Assembly (NCBI GenBank): GCA_036397815.1
Contig: DASWIE010000084.1
Span: 1-7,196 of the forward strand
From: DASQFY01 sp036397815
GTDB taxonomy: Bacteria > Chloroflexota > Limnocylindria > QHBO01
Direction: 5' to 3'
Length of the DNA stretch: 7,196 nt
The notes under the pieces were generated by a model. The model saw nothing but the letters and a program-made list of their open reading frames with translations. It was not told the DNA's origin and ran no database searches. The position numbers and the translations under genes were made by a program. Shown one piece after another: positions 1 to 6,419 of this stretch. Numbering within the stretch: the stretch's first letter is position 1; each line of letters opens with the position of its first letter.

Positions 1-141
1 GCATCGGTCCGCTTCGAAGGCGACACCGATGCACTGGTGCACCTGGACGGCGAGCCGTTCGGAAACATCCCGCTGGAGGTGACCGTGCTGCCTTCGGCCC
101 TGCGCGTGGCAGTGGGGGAGTCCGGTACCGTTGCTTCGTGA
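1..141 (+). CDS. Diacylglycerol kinase-family lipid kinase, C-terminal fragment (5' end outside window)
   Basis: Only the last 46 codons are present, open in frame 1 from the first base and ending at TGA 139-141. The translation contains HLDGEPFGNIPLEVTVLPSALRVAV. This resembles the C-terminal beta-rich lobe of the DagK/YegS lipid kinase family, where a 'DGE...P..v.v.P.alrv.vP' pattern is usual just before the end. Family members phosphorylate diacylglycerol or related lipids at the inner membrane face using ATP. The nucleotide-binding and catalytic motifs lie upstream of the window, so activity cannot be judged. The stop overlaps the GTG start of the next gene by 4 bases (138-141), suggesting co-transcription, although that gene also appears to have its own promoter inside this one. 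The assignment rests on a short tail and is a family-level call. Confidence 0.7.
   Translation, partial: ASVRFEGDTDALVHLDGEPFGNIPLEVTVLPSALRVAVGESGTVAS
124..137 (+). promoter_or_regulatory. Candidate leaderless promoter (-10 element) for the DUF2171-like gene
   Basis: GGTACCGT (124-131) contains a TANNNT -10-like hexamer, TACCGT at 126-131, followed by exactly 6 bases (132-137) and then the GTG start at 138. A transcript starting about 7 bases past the -10 would begin at the start codon. No Shine-Dalgarno sequence lies at a usable distance; the only purine run, at 114-120, ends 17 bases upstream. I see no good -35. The site lies in the last codons of the lipid kinase gene. The same arrangement recurs before three other genes in the window, which is the main support. 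Confidence 0.45.
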
Positions 142-377
142 TCGAGGCGAACGTTGGGGACCGGCTGGTCGACGCGCGCGGCCGTACCATCGGGCGCGTG
201 GACGCGGTCTACGCCGACTACCTGCTGGTGCGCACTCGCGGGCTGCTGCCGACGGACCTGTACGTGCCGCGCCCGGAGGTCAACCGGATCGACGAGCGCC
301 GGCTTCAGGTGGCGAAGACGTCGGCCCAGGCGCATGAGGCCTGGCACCGGCCACTCAGGAGGGCACCCCATGACTGA
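138..377 (+). CDS. PRC-barrel/DUF2171-like small protein
   Basis: This is a 79-aa protein starting at GTG 138 and ending at TGA 375-377. Residues 6-31 (VGDRLVDARGRTIGRVDAV...) form the short beta-rich repeat typical of PRC-barrel-like domains. The stretch GLLPTDLYVPRPEV (residues 35-48) matches the 'GFFFPTDYYIP..AI' signature that I associate with DUF2171 proteins, followed by a family-like tail VAKTSAQAHEAW. Such proteins are small, probably cytosolic, and of unknown function; PRC-barrels often serve as binding modules. There is no signal peptide or membrane segment. It overlaps the upstream kinase by 4 bases and the downstream gene by 8, so it is probably part of a small operon. The start is chosen because the domain begins right after it and a -10-like element sits 6 bases upstream. 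Confidence 0.75.
   Translation: MIEANVGDRLVDARGRTIGRVDAVYADYLLVRTRGLLPTDLYVPRPEVNRIDERRLQVAKTSAQAHEAWHRPLRRAPHD
357..363 (+). promoter_or_regulatory. Strong Shine-Dalgarno sequence for the DUF2255-like gene
   Basis: AGGAGGG lies 6 bases before ATG 370, inside the end of the upstream reading frame. It fixes the start at 370; the same frame stays open upstream but has no comparable site there. It contrasts with the genes at 138, 5174 (- strand), 5281 and 6495, which have no such site and instead carry a -10-like element next to the start codon. Confidence 0.8.
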
Positions 378-747
378 CCGATTCAGCCCATCCGACCTCG
401 AGCTCCTGCGCGACAGCGAAGAGGTTGAGATCGAGACGCGGGCGGCGCCCGAGGCGCCGGTCCATCGGGCCGTGATCTGGATCGTGGTCGATGCGGCCGA
501 TCGGGTCCTGATCCGGACGTGGAAGGGTCCCCACACGCGCTGGTACCGGGAGGTGCAGGCGCAGCCTGACTGCCGGCTGCATGCTGGTGGCCGCGCCCTG
601 GACGTGCGCGCCGTGCCGGCCAGCGACCCGGATCGCGTCGAGGGCTACAGCGGGGCCGTCCAGCGCAAGTACGCGCGATCGAGGTCGACGCCGTCCATGC
701 TCGAGCCGCAGGTGCTGCCGACGACGCTGGAGCTGCTGCCCCGCTGA
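370..747 (+). CDS. DUF2255-like protein
   Basis: This is a 125-aa protein from ATG 370 to TGA 745-747. The pattern resembles DUF2255. An N-terminal segment, FSPSDLELLRDSEEVEIETR (residues 5-24), is followed by VHRAVIWIVVDAADRVLIRTWKGPHTRWYREV (31-62), in which a beta-strand pair leads to a G-P-x-x-x-W-Y motif. A basic AVQRKYAR segment (96-103) and a terminal TLELLPR then resemble the end of the family. DUF2255 proteins have no established reaction; the fold recalls small split-barrel flavin- or F420-binding proteins, but I see no decisive cofactor motif. No signal peptide or membrane helix is present. It overlaps the DUF2171-like gene by 8 bases and has its own strong ribosome binding site, so it is probably translated efficiently from the same transcript. 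An upstream in-frame start at 154 is rejected because that part is a shadow of the preceding gene. Confidence 0.7.
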   Translation: MTDRFSPSDLELLRDSEEVEIETRAAPEAPVHRAVIWIVVDAADRVLIRTWKGPHTRWYREVQAQPDCRLHAGGRALDVRAVPASDPDRVEGYSGAVQRKYARSRSTPSMLEPQVLPTTLELLPR

Positions 748-751
748 GCTG

Positions 752-786
752 GGGCGGCGGCGCGGTTCCCCGTCTCGCCGCCGCCC
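752..786. terminator. Shared bidirectional terminator-like hairpin between convergent genes
   Basis: GGGCGGCGGCG (752-762) and CGCCGCCGCCC (776-786) form a perfect 11-bp stem around a 13-base loop. It fills most of the 46 bases between the stop at 747 on the + strand and the protease stop at 794 on the - strand. Only a short pyrimidine run (TTCT, 787-790) follows on the + strand, so it is not a classical U-tract terminator. Its position and symmetry suit termination or 3'-end protection for both transcripts. Confidence 0.65.
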
Positions 787-793
787 TTCTGGA

Positions 794-3700
794 CTACTCC
801 TCGTAGAGGCCGATGTCGTCGAAGGTGACGCTGCCGGCGGTGTGCAGGTCTCCGGGGGAGAAGCCCAGCAGCACGACCCGCAGCTGGGTAACGCCGGGCG
901 GCTGGGTCACCAGCTTCTCGAGGGTGGTGAAGCCCGAAGTGCTGAGCGGCACCTCGAGCAGGCGCACCGTGTTCAGCAGCTCGCCGGCCGGGCCGAGGTA
1001 GGCCAGGCCCACCGCCGGCGCCGAGGACAGGCCGCTGCTCGACACGCTGGCCCGCAGGCTGAGCACCTGCCCCGGCGTGACCGCGATCGGGTCGCTGCTC
1101 CAGGTCGGCATGCCGGCCAGGGCGACGCTGCCGCCGGTGCCGGTGATGGTCGCCGCCTGGCTGCCCTCGGCGCCAGCCGAGCTCGCGTAGCTGGTGCTGC
1201 CGGCACCGGTGCTCGAGCCGGACCAGGCCTCCGGCCCGTCGCCGACCGCGTTGGGTTCGGTGAAGTCGCCGTTGCTGACCTTGTTGCCCCTGACGCTGAC
1301 GGTCAGGGTCGAGGTGTTGTCCTCGTTCGACTCGGTCACCACCTCGCCGCTGTCGGCGGTGACGGTGATGGTGTGGTCGCCGTTCAGCCCGCGGGTGTCC
1401 CAGATCAGCTCGACGGGCACCGAGCCGCCCGGCTGGATGGCACCGGTCGCCACCGGGCTGCCGGTCATCTCAGTGCCGTCGAGCTCGAACGTCGTTTCGC
1501 TGGCTCCCGCCGCCGCGCTGCCCTCGTTCGTGACCGTGGCCCGCACGATCACCTTGTCGCCGGCCTTAGGCTGGCCGTTCGCGCCGCCATTCCCCGTGTT
1601 CTGCAGGGTGGTGATGTCGCTCACCACCAGGTCCGCGCTGGCGACACCGATCTCGTCCAGGGTCATGACGAACGCCCCGAAGTCGCCCGACGTGGTGCCG
1701 CCAATACGCGCGCGGCTGACGACCACGTAATGGCGGCCAGAGGCCGGCGTGGCAATGGACAGGACCTGCGGGCTGGCAGCCGTCGACGGACCGCGCGCGG
1801 CGTTGGCGTTGTGGTCGGTCGTGTCGCCCAAGGGTAAGAACGGGTGCGTGCTGCTGATCAAGTCGAGCCGGCTGTCGTACAGGTACAGGTCGTACGTCTC
1901 GTTGCCGACTGCGGCGTCAAAAACGCTGAAGCGTGCCTCGGTCAAGCCGGCGGCCAGCTCCACCGGGAAGACGAGCCAGTCGGCGTTCGACCCGGTCGGC
2001 GCCGCGCCGGCCGCCGACGGCCAGATGGTGTCGTCCTTGGCGAAGACGTCCAGCCCCGATGCCACGCGGGCCTGCGGACCGGGCGCGTTGCCCTCGGCAG
2101 CGTCCGGATCGTGCAGCGCGACCGAGGCGAAGACCGGCACCCGGATCGCCTGGCCGGCGGTGGTCGTGATGCGGACGATCCCGGTGTAGGTCCCGGCCGG
2201 CGTACCCGCCGGGATGGTCAGGCTGAAGTTGACCGTCGCGTTGCCCCCAGGCAGGACCGTGGTCTTGCCGGGAAGGGTGACCGACCAGGCTCCGGACACG
2301 CCGCCCATCGGGATGGCGCGGCTGCCATCGGAGGGGTGGCTCGGGTCGAAGGCAAAGGTGGCCTTCTGTGCTCCCGCCGTCGGCGCCGCGTGGAGCACAA
2401 AGCGCTGGGTGACGGTGCTGCCGGCGGTCACGGCCCCAACTTGCCAGCTACCTTGGAGGTCGCGGTGGCCGGTCCCTGCTGTCGGACCGCTCCCCGAGGC
2501 CGCGCTGTAGACGACCAGCCCGTCGCGCAGCGCGGCGATGGCGCGCCCGACCTGGAGCTTGCCGGCGCCCTCGGCCAGCGGGCCGACGTAGGGATCGGTC
2601 GCGCGATTACGCACGTGGTAGAGCGTCAACGATCCTATCGCGGTGTCGGCCAGCAGCTCGGCGATGGCGCATAGCCCGAAGAGGGGATCAGGATCGGGGC
2701 AGTCGAACCTGGTCGTGTCGTCCGTGCTCAGGATCCAGCGCGACTCGTACAGGTCCCCGCCCGCCGAGTTCATGAGCGCGGCGCGCAGCAGTGCGTAGGC
2801 GGGTGCGCTCAGCCCCATAACGCCGGAGGCGCCGGTCGGGTCCATGCCGTAACGCTGGCGATAGGCGTCCAGCAGCAGTGCGGCGCTGCCCGCGGTTGCC
2901 GGCGCCGCCATGGACGTCCCGGTGGCGGTTGCGTAGAGCGGATCAGTGCGCGTGTTGGGGCTGAGGTCGTTCTGCAGCAGCGCCGCGCCGGTGGTGGACT
3001 GCGCCGAGACGATGTTGTAGCCCGGCGCCGCGAGGTCGGGTCGCAACCAGACGTCGCCAGATGGGCCGCGCGACGAGAACGACGATACGGACGGTGGCTG
3101 CGTCCCAACCCCGCCGCTGCAATCGTCGTCCTCGTTCGTCGCGGGCGGATGCTGCCAGCCGGCGCAGGTGTCGCCCGAGAGCGTGTCGTCGTGGTTGACG
3201 TCCCAGTCCTTGGCCGCGGCCGCGACCGACAGGGCCTGGGCCGCCGAGCCGGGCGCCTCGAGCACCGAACCGATGTATGGCCCGCTGTTGCCGGCCGCCA
3301 CCACGAACAGCGTCCCGTATTGCACCGCCAACCGGTTGAGGAACAGGCTGACCATGTCGACGTCGCTGTCCGAGTTGAGTCGCGCCGGCCGCGCTTCGGA
3401 GCCGAGGCTCAGGTTCACGATGTCGGCGCCGATCGAGCAGCTGGTGAGGTCGGCGGGGTCATCGGGCATCGCCGCCCACTCCATCGCCGCGATCAGGTCC
3501 GAGTTGATGCCGGCCCCGACATCGGTCAGGACCTTGCCAACCGCCAGCTCGGCCCCCGGCGCGATCCCGGCATATCGGCCGTTGTCGTCGGCCGACGGAG
3601 TGCCCTCGCCCGTGCCGGTGGCGATCCCTGCCACGTGGGTGCCGTGGCCATGTCCATCGGCGACGAACGGGGCGCAGCCGCCGCCGTTGAAGTCTCGCGC

Positions 3701-4333
3701 CTCCACCACCTTAGGTGCGTTCAGGAGGCTGCTCCAGTTACCGAAATCCAAATCGTCGAGGTCGGGATGCACGCGATCCACGCCGGTATCGAGCACGGCG
3801 ATCCGCACGCTCGTCCCGGTCACTCCGGCAGCCCACTGCGGCGGCGCGCCGACATCGGCCGTTGTGGCCCGCGACTGGTCGACGACGGGCTCGTCAAGTG
3901 CCACTACCAGCTCGATTGGAGCCAGCCAGGCCACCCACGGCTGCGCGGCGACCCGAAGCACACTCGTCGGGCTGGAGGCCATTGCAAAGACCGGCACACT
4001 GCGGTAGGTGCGCAGCACCCGCGCGCCGAGGCCCACGAGTACCGCTCGGTGCGCCGCATCATTCGGCTCGGTGAGGTAGACGAAATAAGGAATCTCGCCG
4101 TCCTGATATCCACTCACCAGTTCCGCGATGCGCGGATCCAGGACGGACTCGCCGGCGACGAGAGCGGCGAGGTCGCCTCGCAGCTTGCCTGCCGCGTCCG
4201 CGAATGCCGCCTCAGCCGGTGGGGTCTCAGACGCGAGCGCCGCCGGTGAGGCGGCCACCGGAGCCGGCAGGAGCCCTGCCACCAGAGCCAGCACCGCCAG
4301 GAGGGGAGTCAGGCGAGCCGGCGTCCGCTTCAT
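794..4333 (-). CDS. Secreted multidomain subtilisin-like (S8) serine protease
   Basis: This is a 1179-aa precursor. Residues 1 to about 34 form a Sec signal peptide (MKRT basic end, LLAVLALVAGLL core, small residues at a likely ALA-S cleavage). Residues 83-147 resemble an inhibitor-I9-type propeptide. The catalytic domain runs from about 160 to 605: Asp182 in AVLDTGVD, His230 in GHGTHVAG, oxyanion Asn349 in VVAAGNSG and Ser474 in GTSMAAP, so the triad is intact. Cysteines 390/405 and 545/555 flank insertions and may form disulfides (inference). Residues 635-740 look like an Fn3-type beta domain, 755-893 like a PPC-type beta domain, and 899-1014 are CARDB-like (ADLVVSDI..., VTNEGSAAAG, ESNEDNTSTLTVSV). 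Residues 1016-1179 look like a carbohydrate-binding or jelly-roll lectin domain (NGDFTEP... to VTFDDIGLYE). No C-terminal anchor is visible. It should hydrolyse extracellular proteins; the beta domains may bind surfaces or polysaccharide. It starts 7 bases after the TrmB-family gene with no clear Shine-Dalgarno, suggesting coupled translation. Confidence 0.93.
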   Translation of the reverse strand: MKRTPARLTPLLAVLALVAGLLPAPVAASPAALASETPPAEAAFADAAGKLRGDLAALVAGESVLDPRIAELVSGYQDGEIPYFVYLTEPNDAAHRAVLVGLGARVLRTYRSVPVFAMASSPTSVLRVAAQPWVAWLAPIELVVALDEPVVDQSRATTADVGAPPQWAAGVTGTSVRIAVLDTGVDRVHPDLDDLDFGNWSSLLNAPKVVEARDFNGGGCAPFVADGHGHGTHVAGIATGTGEGTPSADDNGRYAGIAPGAELAVGKVLTDVGAGINSDLIAAMEWAAMPDDPADLTSCSIGADIVNLSLGSEARPARLNSDSDVDMVSLFLNRLAVQYGTLFVVAAGNSGPYIGSVLEAPGSAAQALSVAAAAKDWDVNHDDTLSGDTCAGWQHPPATNEDDDCSGGVGTQPPSVSSFSSRGPSGDVWLRPDLAAPGYNIVSAQSTTGAALLQNDLSPNTRTDPLYATATGTSMAAPATAGSAALLLDAYRQRYGMDPTGASGVMGLSAPAYALLRAALMNSAGGDLYESRWILSTDDTTRFDCPDPDPLFGLCAIAELLADTAIGSLTLYHVRNRATDPYVGPLAEGAGKLQVGRAIAALRDGLVVYSAASGSGPTAGTGHRDLQGSWQVGAVTAGSTVTQRFVLHAAPTAGAQKATFAFDPSHPSDGSRAIPMGGVSGAWSVTLPGKTTVLPGGNATVNFSLTIPAGTPAGTYTGIVRITTTAGQAIRVPVFASVALHDPDAAEGNAPGPQARVASGLDVFAKDDTIWPSAAGAAPTGSNADWLVFPVELAAGLTEARFSVFDAAVGNETYDLYLYDSRLDLISSTHPFLPLGDTTDHNANAARGPSTAASPQVLSIATPASGRHYVVVSRARIGGTTSGDFGAFVMTLDEIGVASADLVVSDITTLQNTGNGGANGQPKAGDKVIVRATVTNEGSAAAGASETTFELDGTEMTGSPVATGAIQPGGSVPVELIWDTRGLNGDHTITVTADSGEVVTESNEDNTSTLTVSVRGNKVSNGDFTEPNAVGDGPEAWSGSSTGAGSTSYASSAGAEGSQAATITGTGGSVALAGMPTWSSDPIAVTPGQVLSLRASVSSSGLSSAPAVGLAYLGPAGELLNTVRLLEVPLSTSGFTTLEKLVTQPPGVTQLRVVLLGFSPGDLHTAGSVTFDDIGLYEE

Positions 4334-4340
4334 CGGTCGA

Positions 4341-5174
4341 TCAGGCGGATTGACGTTGCCCAGCGGTGAGGCGCTTTTCGGCCTCGTCGATGGTGAGCCC
4401 CCGCTCCCAGGTTGCGTCGAATGAGGTCTTCAGCACGCTCGCCAGCGACGGGTGCTCGACCACCATGATCGTCAGGTCGCGCCCGTGGCCTACCGGATCC
4501 TGCATCCCGAACATCACGATCGTCTCGTCGATGATCACCAGCTTGAGCGGCAGTTCCTGCACGAAGCGTGCCTCCTCGCCGGCGGCGATGAAGCGCCGGA
4601 TGCCGTCGATCACCTCGGGATCGTCGAAGGCGCTCATCTCGTACACGCTGCGCGCGGTGTGGGTGCGCGTTACCTCCAGCCCCTCGATGTTCTCCTGCGG
4701 CGGGGTGGCGTACGGCGGCTTGGTGAAGACCAGGATCTCGCGCTTGACCGATGCCTGGAGCTCGGCGAATCGCTCGTTGATGGCGCCGCTGTCGCGCAGC
4801 ACCTCGATGTACTCGAGGGGATCCGTCTTCTCCAGGCCGGACCGATAGCTGGGCCCCAACTCGGCGATGATCGCCTCGGCCGAGCGTTCCAGGTCGGCCA
4901 GCTCGTGGCGGTGGGCGGTCACCAGACGCTCGATCGCCAGGTCTGGCGAGACGGCGGAGTACTTGACCACGGTTCCGGGGCGGCTGGAGGCGAGGCCTTT
5001 CTCGACCAGGCTGCCGAGCACGTCGTAGATGCGCTGGCGGGGAAGGTCGGCCTGCCGAGAGACCTGCGCGGCGGTGAACGAGTCGCGGCCCAGCAGCGCC
5101 ACGTAGGCCTTGGCCTCGTAAGTGGTGAGGCCCAGCCGGGTGAGCTCCGAGACGGTGCGCGAGGCGGACTGCAT
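4341..5174 (-). CDS. TrmB-family transcriptional regulator
   Basis: This is a 277-aa protein. Residues 8-62 form the TrmB-type winged helix-turn-helix: LTRLGLTTYEAKAYVALL, then TAAQVSRQADLPRQRIYDVLGSLVEKGL, with the typical R-x-x-Y/I-D-V-L recognition helix. Residues about 75-108 are a charged helix, probably the dimerising coiled coil. Residues 118-260 form an effector/PLD-like C-terminal domain (REILVFTKPPY; PLKLVIIDETIVMFG; LTIMVVEHPSLASVLKTSFDATW). The family mostly regulates sugar and other metabolic genes, as repressor or activator depending on a small ligand; the ligand here is unknown. It is divergent from paaA with 106 bases between start codons and is followed after 7 bases by the protease, so it may control one or both. 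A palindrome in its own promoter suggests autoregulation. The start ATG 5174 is supported by a -10-like TAGCCT 6 bases upstream and no Shine-Dalgarno. Confidence 0.9.
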   Translation of the reverse strand: MQSASRTVSELTRLGLTTYEAKAYVALLGRDSFTAAQVSRQADLPRQRIYDVLGSLVEKGLASSRPGTVVKYSAVSPDLAIERLVTAHRHELADLERSAEAIIAELGPSYRSGLEKTDPLEYIEVLRDSGAINERFAELQASVKREILVFTKPPYATPPQENIEGLEVTRTHTARSVYEMSAFDDPEVIDGIRRFIAAGEEARFVQELPLKLVIIDETIVMFGMQDPVGHGRDLTIMVVEHPSLASVLKTSFDATWERGLTIDEAEKRLTAGQRQSA

Positions 5175-5180
5175 GGGGTG

Positions 5181-5210
5181 AGGCTACGGCACCACGCGAC
5201 GTGGTGTCAA
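5181..5210 (-). promoter_or_regulatory. Promoter of the TrmB-family regulator/protease operon
   Basis: Read on the - strand, TTGACA (5210-5205) is a perfect -35 consensus, followed by 18 bases and TAGCCT (5186-5181) as the -10. Six bases (CACCCC) then lead to the ATG at 5174. This is the best promoter in the window and implies a transcript starting at or next to the start codon. The spacer is almost entirely taken up by the palindrome at 5190-5206. Confidence 0.7.
5190..5206. promoter_or_regulatory. Candidate operator: perfect 7-3-7 palindrome
   Basis: CACCACG-CGA-CGTGGTG is a perfect inverted repeat with 7-base arms and a 3-base centre. It lies between the -35 and -10 of the regulator promoter and overlaps the -35 by two bases. 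A dimeric winged-helix protein bound here would block RNA polymerase. The obvious candidate ligand protein is the TrmB-family regulator encoded immediately downstream, acting on itself, on paaA (start 75 bases away on the other side), or on both. Assignment of the binding protein is inference. Confidence 0.55.
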
Positions 5211-5266
5211 GCGTCAAATGGGCGACACGGCGCCGAGTGGCAGTGGCGCGCCGGCATCGGTCATGC

Positions 5267-5280
5267 GGTACCCTGTGACC
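5267..5280 (+). promoter_or_regulatory. Candidate leaderless promoter (-10 element) for paaA
   Basis: GGTACCCT (5267-5274) contains TACCCT, followed by 6 bases (5275-5280) and the GTG start at 5281. No Shine-Dalgarno sequence precedes the GTG, and no convincing -35 is visible 16-19 bases upstream, so an extended -10 or an activator may be needed. The spacing to the start codon is identical to that at 138, 5174 (- strand) and 6495. Confidence 0.5.
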
Positions 5281-6201
5281 GTGACCGAGATCGATCCGGC
5301 CGAGGCTTTCTACGCGCACGTTGGCGGCGGGGGCAAGGTCGAGGCCGACGACTGGATGCCGGACGACTACCGCGCCGCTGTCCTGAAGTTCGTGGAGATG
5401 CACGCCAACTCCGAGCTGATGGGCGTGCTGCCGGAGCGCGAGTGGATCCTGCGGGCACCCACTCTCCGCCGCAAGCTGGCGCTCACCAGCAAGGTGCAGG
5501 ACGAGGTCGGCCACGCCCAGCTGCTCTACCGCGTGGCGGAGGACCTGGGCAAGCCGCGGGAGCAGATGCTCGCCGACCTGCTGGCCGGCAAGACGAAATT
5601 CCATAACGTCTTCCACTACCCCACGGCGTCGTGGGCCGACGTGGGGATCATCGCCTGGCTGGTCGACGCCGCGGCGATCGTCTCGCAGCAGGCCCTGCGG
5701 GATTCCTCCTACGCGCCATACGCGCGCACCATGAAGAAGATCTGCTGGGAGGAATCGGTCCACATCATGCATGGCCGCGACGTGGTCCTGACCATGATGA
5801 ATGGGACCGATGCGCAACGAGCGCTCGTCCAGGATTCCCTGGACCGATGGTGGGGCCCGCTGATGCAGATGCACGGCCCGCCCACCGACCCGGCCAAGGA
5901 CAAGGACCTGCACTGGCGGATCAAGGGCAAGAACAACGAGCAGCTGCGCCAGGAGTTCCTCTCCATCTACGTGCCGCGCATCTGGGAGCTGGGCCTGACC
6001 GTTCCTGATGTGGCGCTGCGCCATGACGAGGCCGAGGGCCGCTGGCACTACACCGAGCCGGACTGGGACGAGCTGCGCTCGGTTGTCACCGGCCACGGCC
6101 CGAAGTCGCAGGAGCGCCTGCAGTTCCGCCGCGACGCTCGCGACGCCACGCAGTGGGTCCGCGACGCAATCCTGGGAGCCCCGAGGACCGCAGCCGCCTG
6201 A
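5281..6201 (+). CDS. paaA: Phenylacetyl-CoA 1,2-epoxidase, catalytic subunit A
   Basis: PaaA is the di-iron oxygenase subunit of the PaaABC(D)E complex, which with O2 and reductant epoxidises the ring of phenylacetyl-CoA in the aerobic hybrid phenylacetate pathway in the cytosol. The 306-aa product from GTG 5281 is close to the E. coli length of about 309. Visible family blocks are DDWMPDDYR (23-31), HANSELMGVLPEREWILRAPTLRRK (41-65), KVQDEVGHAQLLYR (71-84), YPTASWADVGIIAWLVDAAAIV (113-134) and ICWEESVHIMHG (154-165). The expected di-iron ligands are present: Glu45, Glu75, His78, Asp129, Glu158 and His161 (by correspondence with the E. coli family pattern from memory). In-frame upstream starts at 5218 and 5263 would add residues with no family resemblance and would include the -10-like element, so GTG 5281 is preferred. 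It heads the paa cluster but is separated from paaB by 293 bases. Confidence 0.96.
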   Translation: MTEIDPAEAFYAHVGGGGKVEADDWMPDDYRAAVLKFVEMHANSELMGVLPEREWILRAPTLRRKLALTSKVQDEVGHAQLLYRVAEDLGKPREQMLADLLAGKTKFHNVFHYPTASWADVGIIAWLVDAAAIVSQQALRDSSYAPYARTMKKICWEESVHIMHGRDVVLTMMNGTDAQRALVQDSLDRWWGPLMQMHGPPTDPAKDKDLHWRIKGKNNEQLRQEFLSIYVPRIWELGLTVPDVALRHDEAEGRWHYTEPDWDELRSVVTGHGPKSQERLQFRRDARDATQWVRDAILGAPRTAAA

Positions 6202-6219
6202 CGCGCGCTTGCTCGCGCG
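6202..6219 (+). terminator. GC hairpin immediately after the paaA stop
   Basis: CGCGCG (6202-6207) and CGCGCG (6214-6219) pair around a 6-base loop directly after the TGA at 6199-6201. There is no T-tract. Together with the adjacent longer palindrome it could stabilise the paaA mRNA 3' end or slow transcription. Weak evidence on its own, since CG-rich repeats arise easily at this base composition. Confidence 0.3.
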
Positions 6220-6239
6220 ACGTTGCCATGTGGCAACGT
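6220..6239. repeat. 20-base palindrome (9-base arms, 2-base centre)
   Basis: ACGTTGCCA-TG-TGGCAACGT is a perfect inverted repeat with 9-base arms, 18 bases past the paaA stop. As RNA it would form a tight stem with a small loop (terminator or 3'-stabiliser without a U-tract). As DNA it has the size and symmetry of an operator for a dimeric regulator. It is not the same sequence as the palindrome at 5190-5206, although a CGTGGT hexamer (6237-6242) is shared with one arm of that site. Confidence 0.55.
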
Positions 6240-6335
6240 GGTTGGCGTTAGACGCGATATCGCCGGGTGTCAGCGCCGTAGTGACATCTCGCCTGAGCGT
6301 CGCGAGGTCCCAGCGGCAGCACAAATCGGCGCCAG

Positions 6336-6366
6336 AACCTGTCTAAGGTCAGTCAGGTTGTCTTTT
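6336..6366 (+). terminator. Possible weak intrinsic terminator
   Basis: AACCTG (6336-6341) and CAGGTT (6354-6359) pair as a 6-bp stem around a 12-base loop, followed by TCTTTT at 6361-6366. It is the only hairpin plus T-run between paaA and paaB. The stem is short and the loop large, so this is a weak call. Confidence 0.25.
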
Positions 6367-6419
6367 GACGGCGATTTGGCACCACAACACTGGGAACGCG
6401 AATCCCACGACGCATCTGA

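Noticed and set aside
581..1837. A 418-codon + strand open frame opposite the protease 3' half
   Set aside because: Composition is Arg/Ala/Gly-rich with no domain pattern; the opposite strand encodes clear CARDB-like and Fn3-like protease regions.
3149..4249. A 366-codon + strand open frame opposite the protease catalytic domain
   Set aside because: The - strand here encodes intact catalytic motifs (Asp182, His230, Asn349), so this is a shadow frame.
5205..5217. Direct repeat GTCAA-GC-GTCAA next to the regulator promoter
   Set aside because: The inner copy is explained as part of the TTGACA -35. The outer TTGACG lies 25 bases from the -10, too far to serve as a -35, and the repeat is too short to claim as an operator.
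5218..5280. Upstream in-frame ATG starts for paaA (5218, 5263)
   Set aside because: The added residues have no resemblance to the PaaA family, no Shine-Dalgarno precedes them, and they would place the promoter-like TACCCT inside the gene. GTG 5281 gives the usual family length.
4330..6324. A 664-codon open frame on the - strand across paaA and the TrmB-family gene
   Set aside because: It is antisense to paaA and out of frame with the regulator, is rich in Arg, Gly, Ala and His, and shows no recognisable domain. Long shadow frames are expected in GC-rich DNA opposite real genes.
6391..6407. TGGGA-N7-TCCCA stem resembling a tRNA T-arm or anticodon arm
   Set aside because: The loop (ACGCGAA) lacks the TTCRA T-loop pattern, and no acceptor stem or other arms could be found around it.
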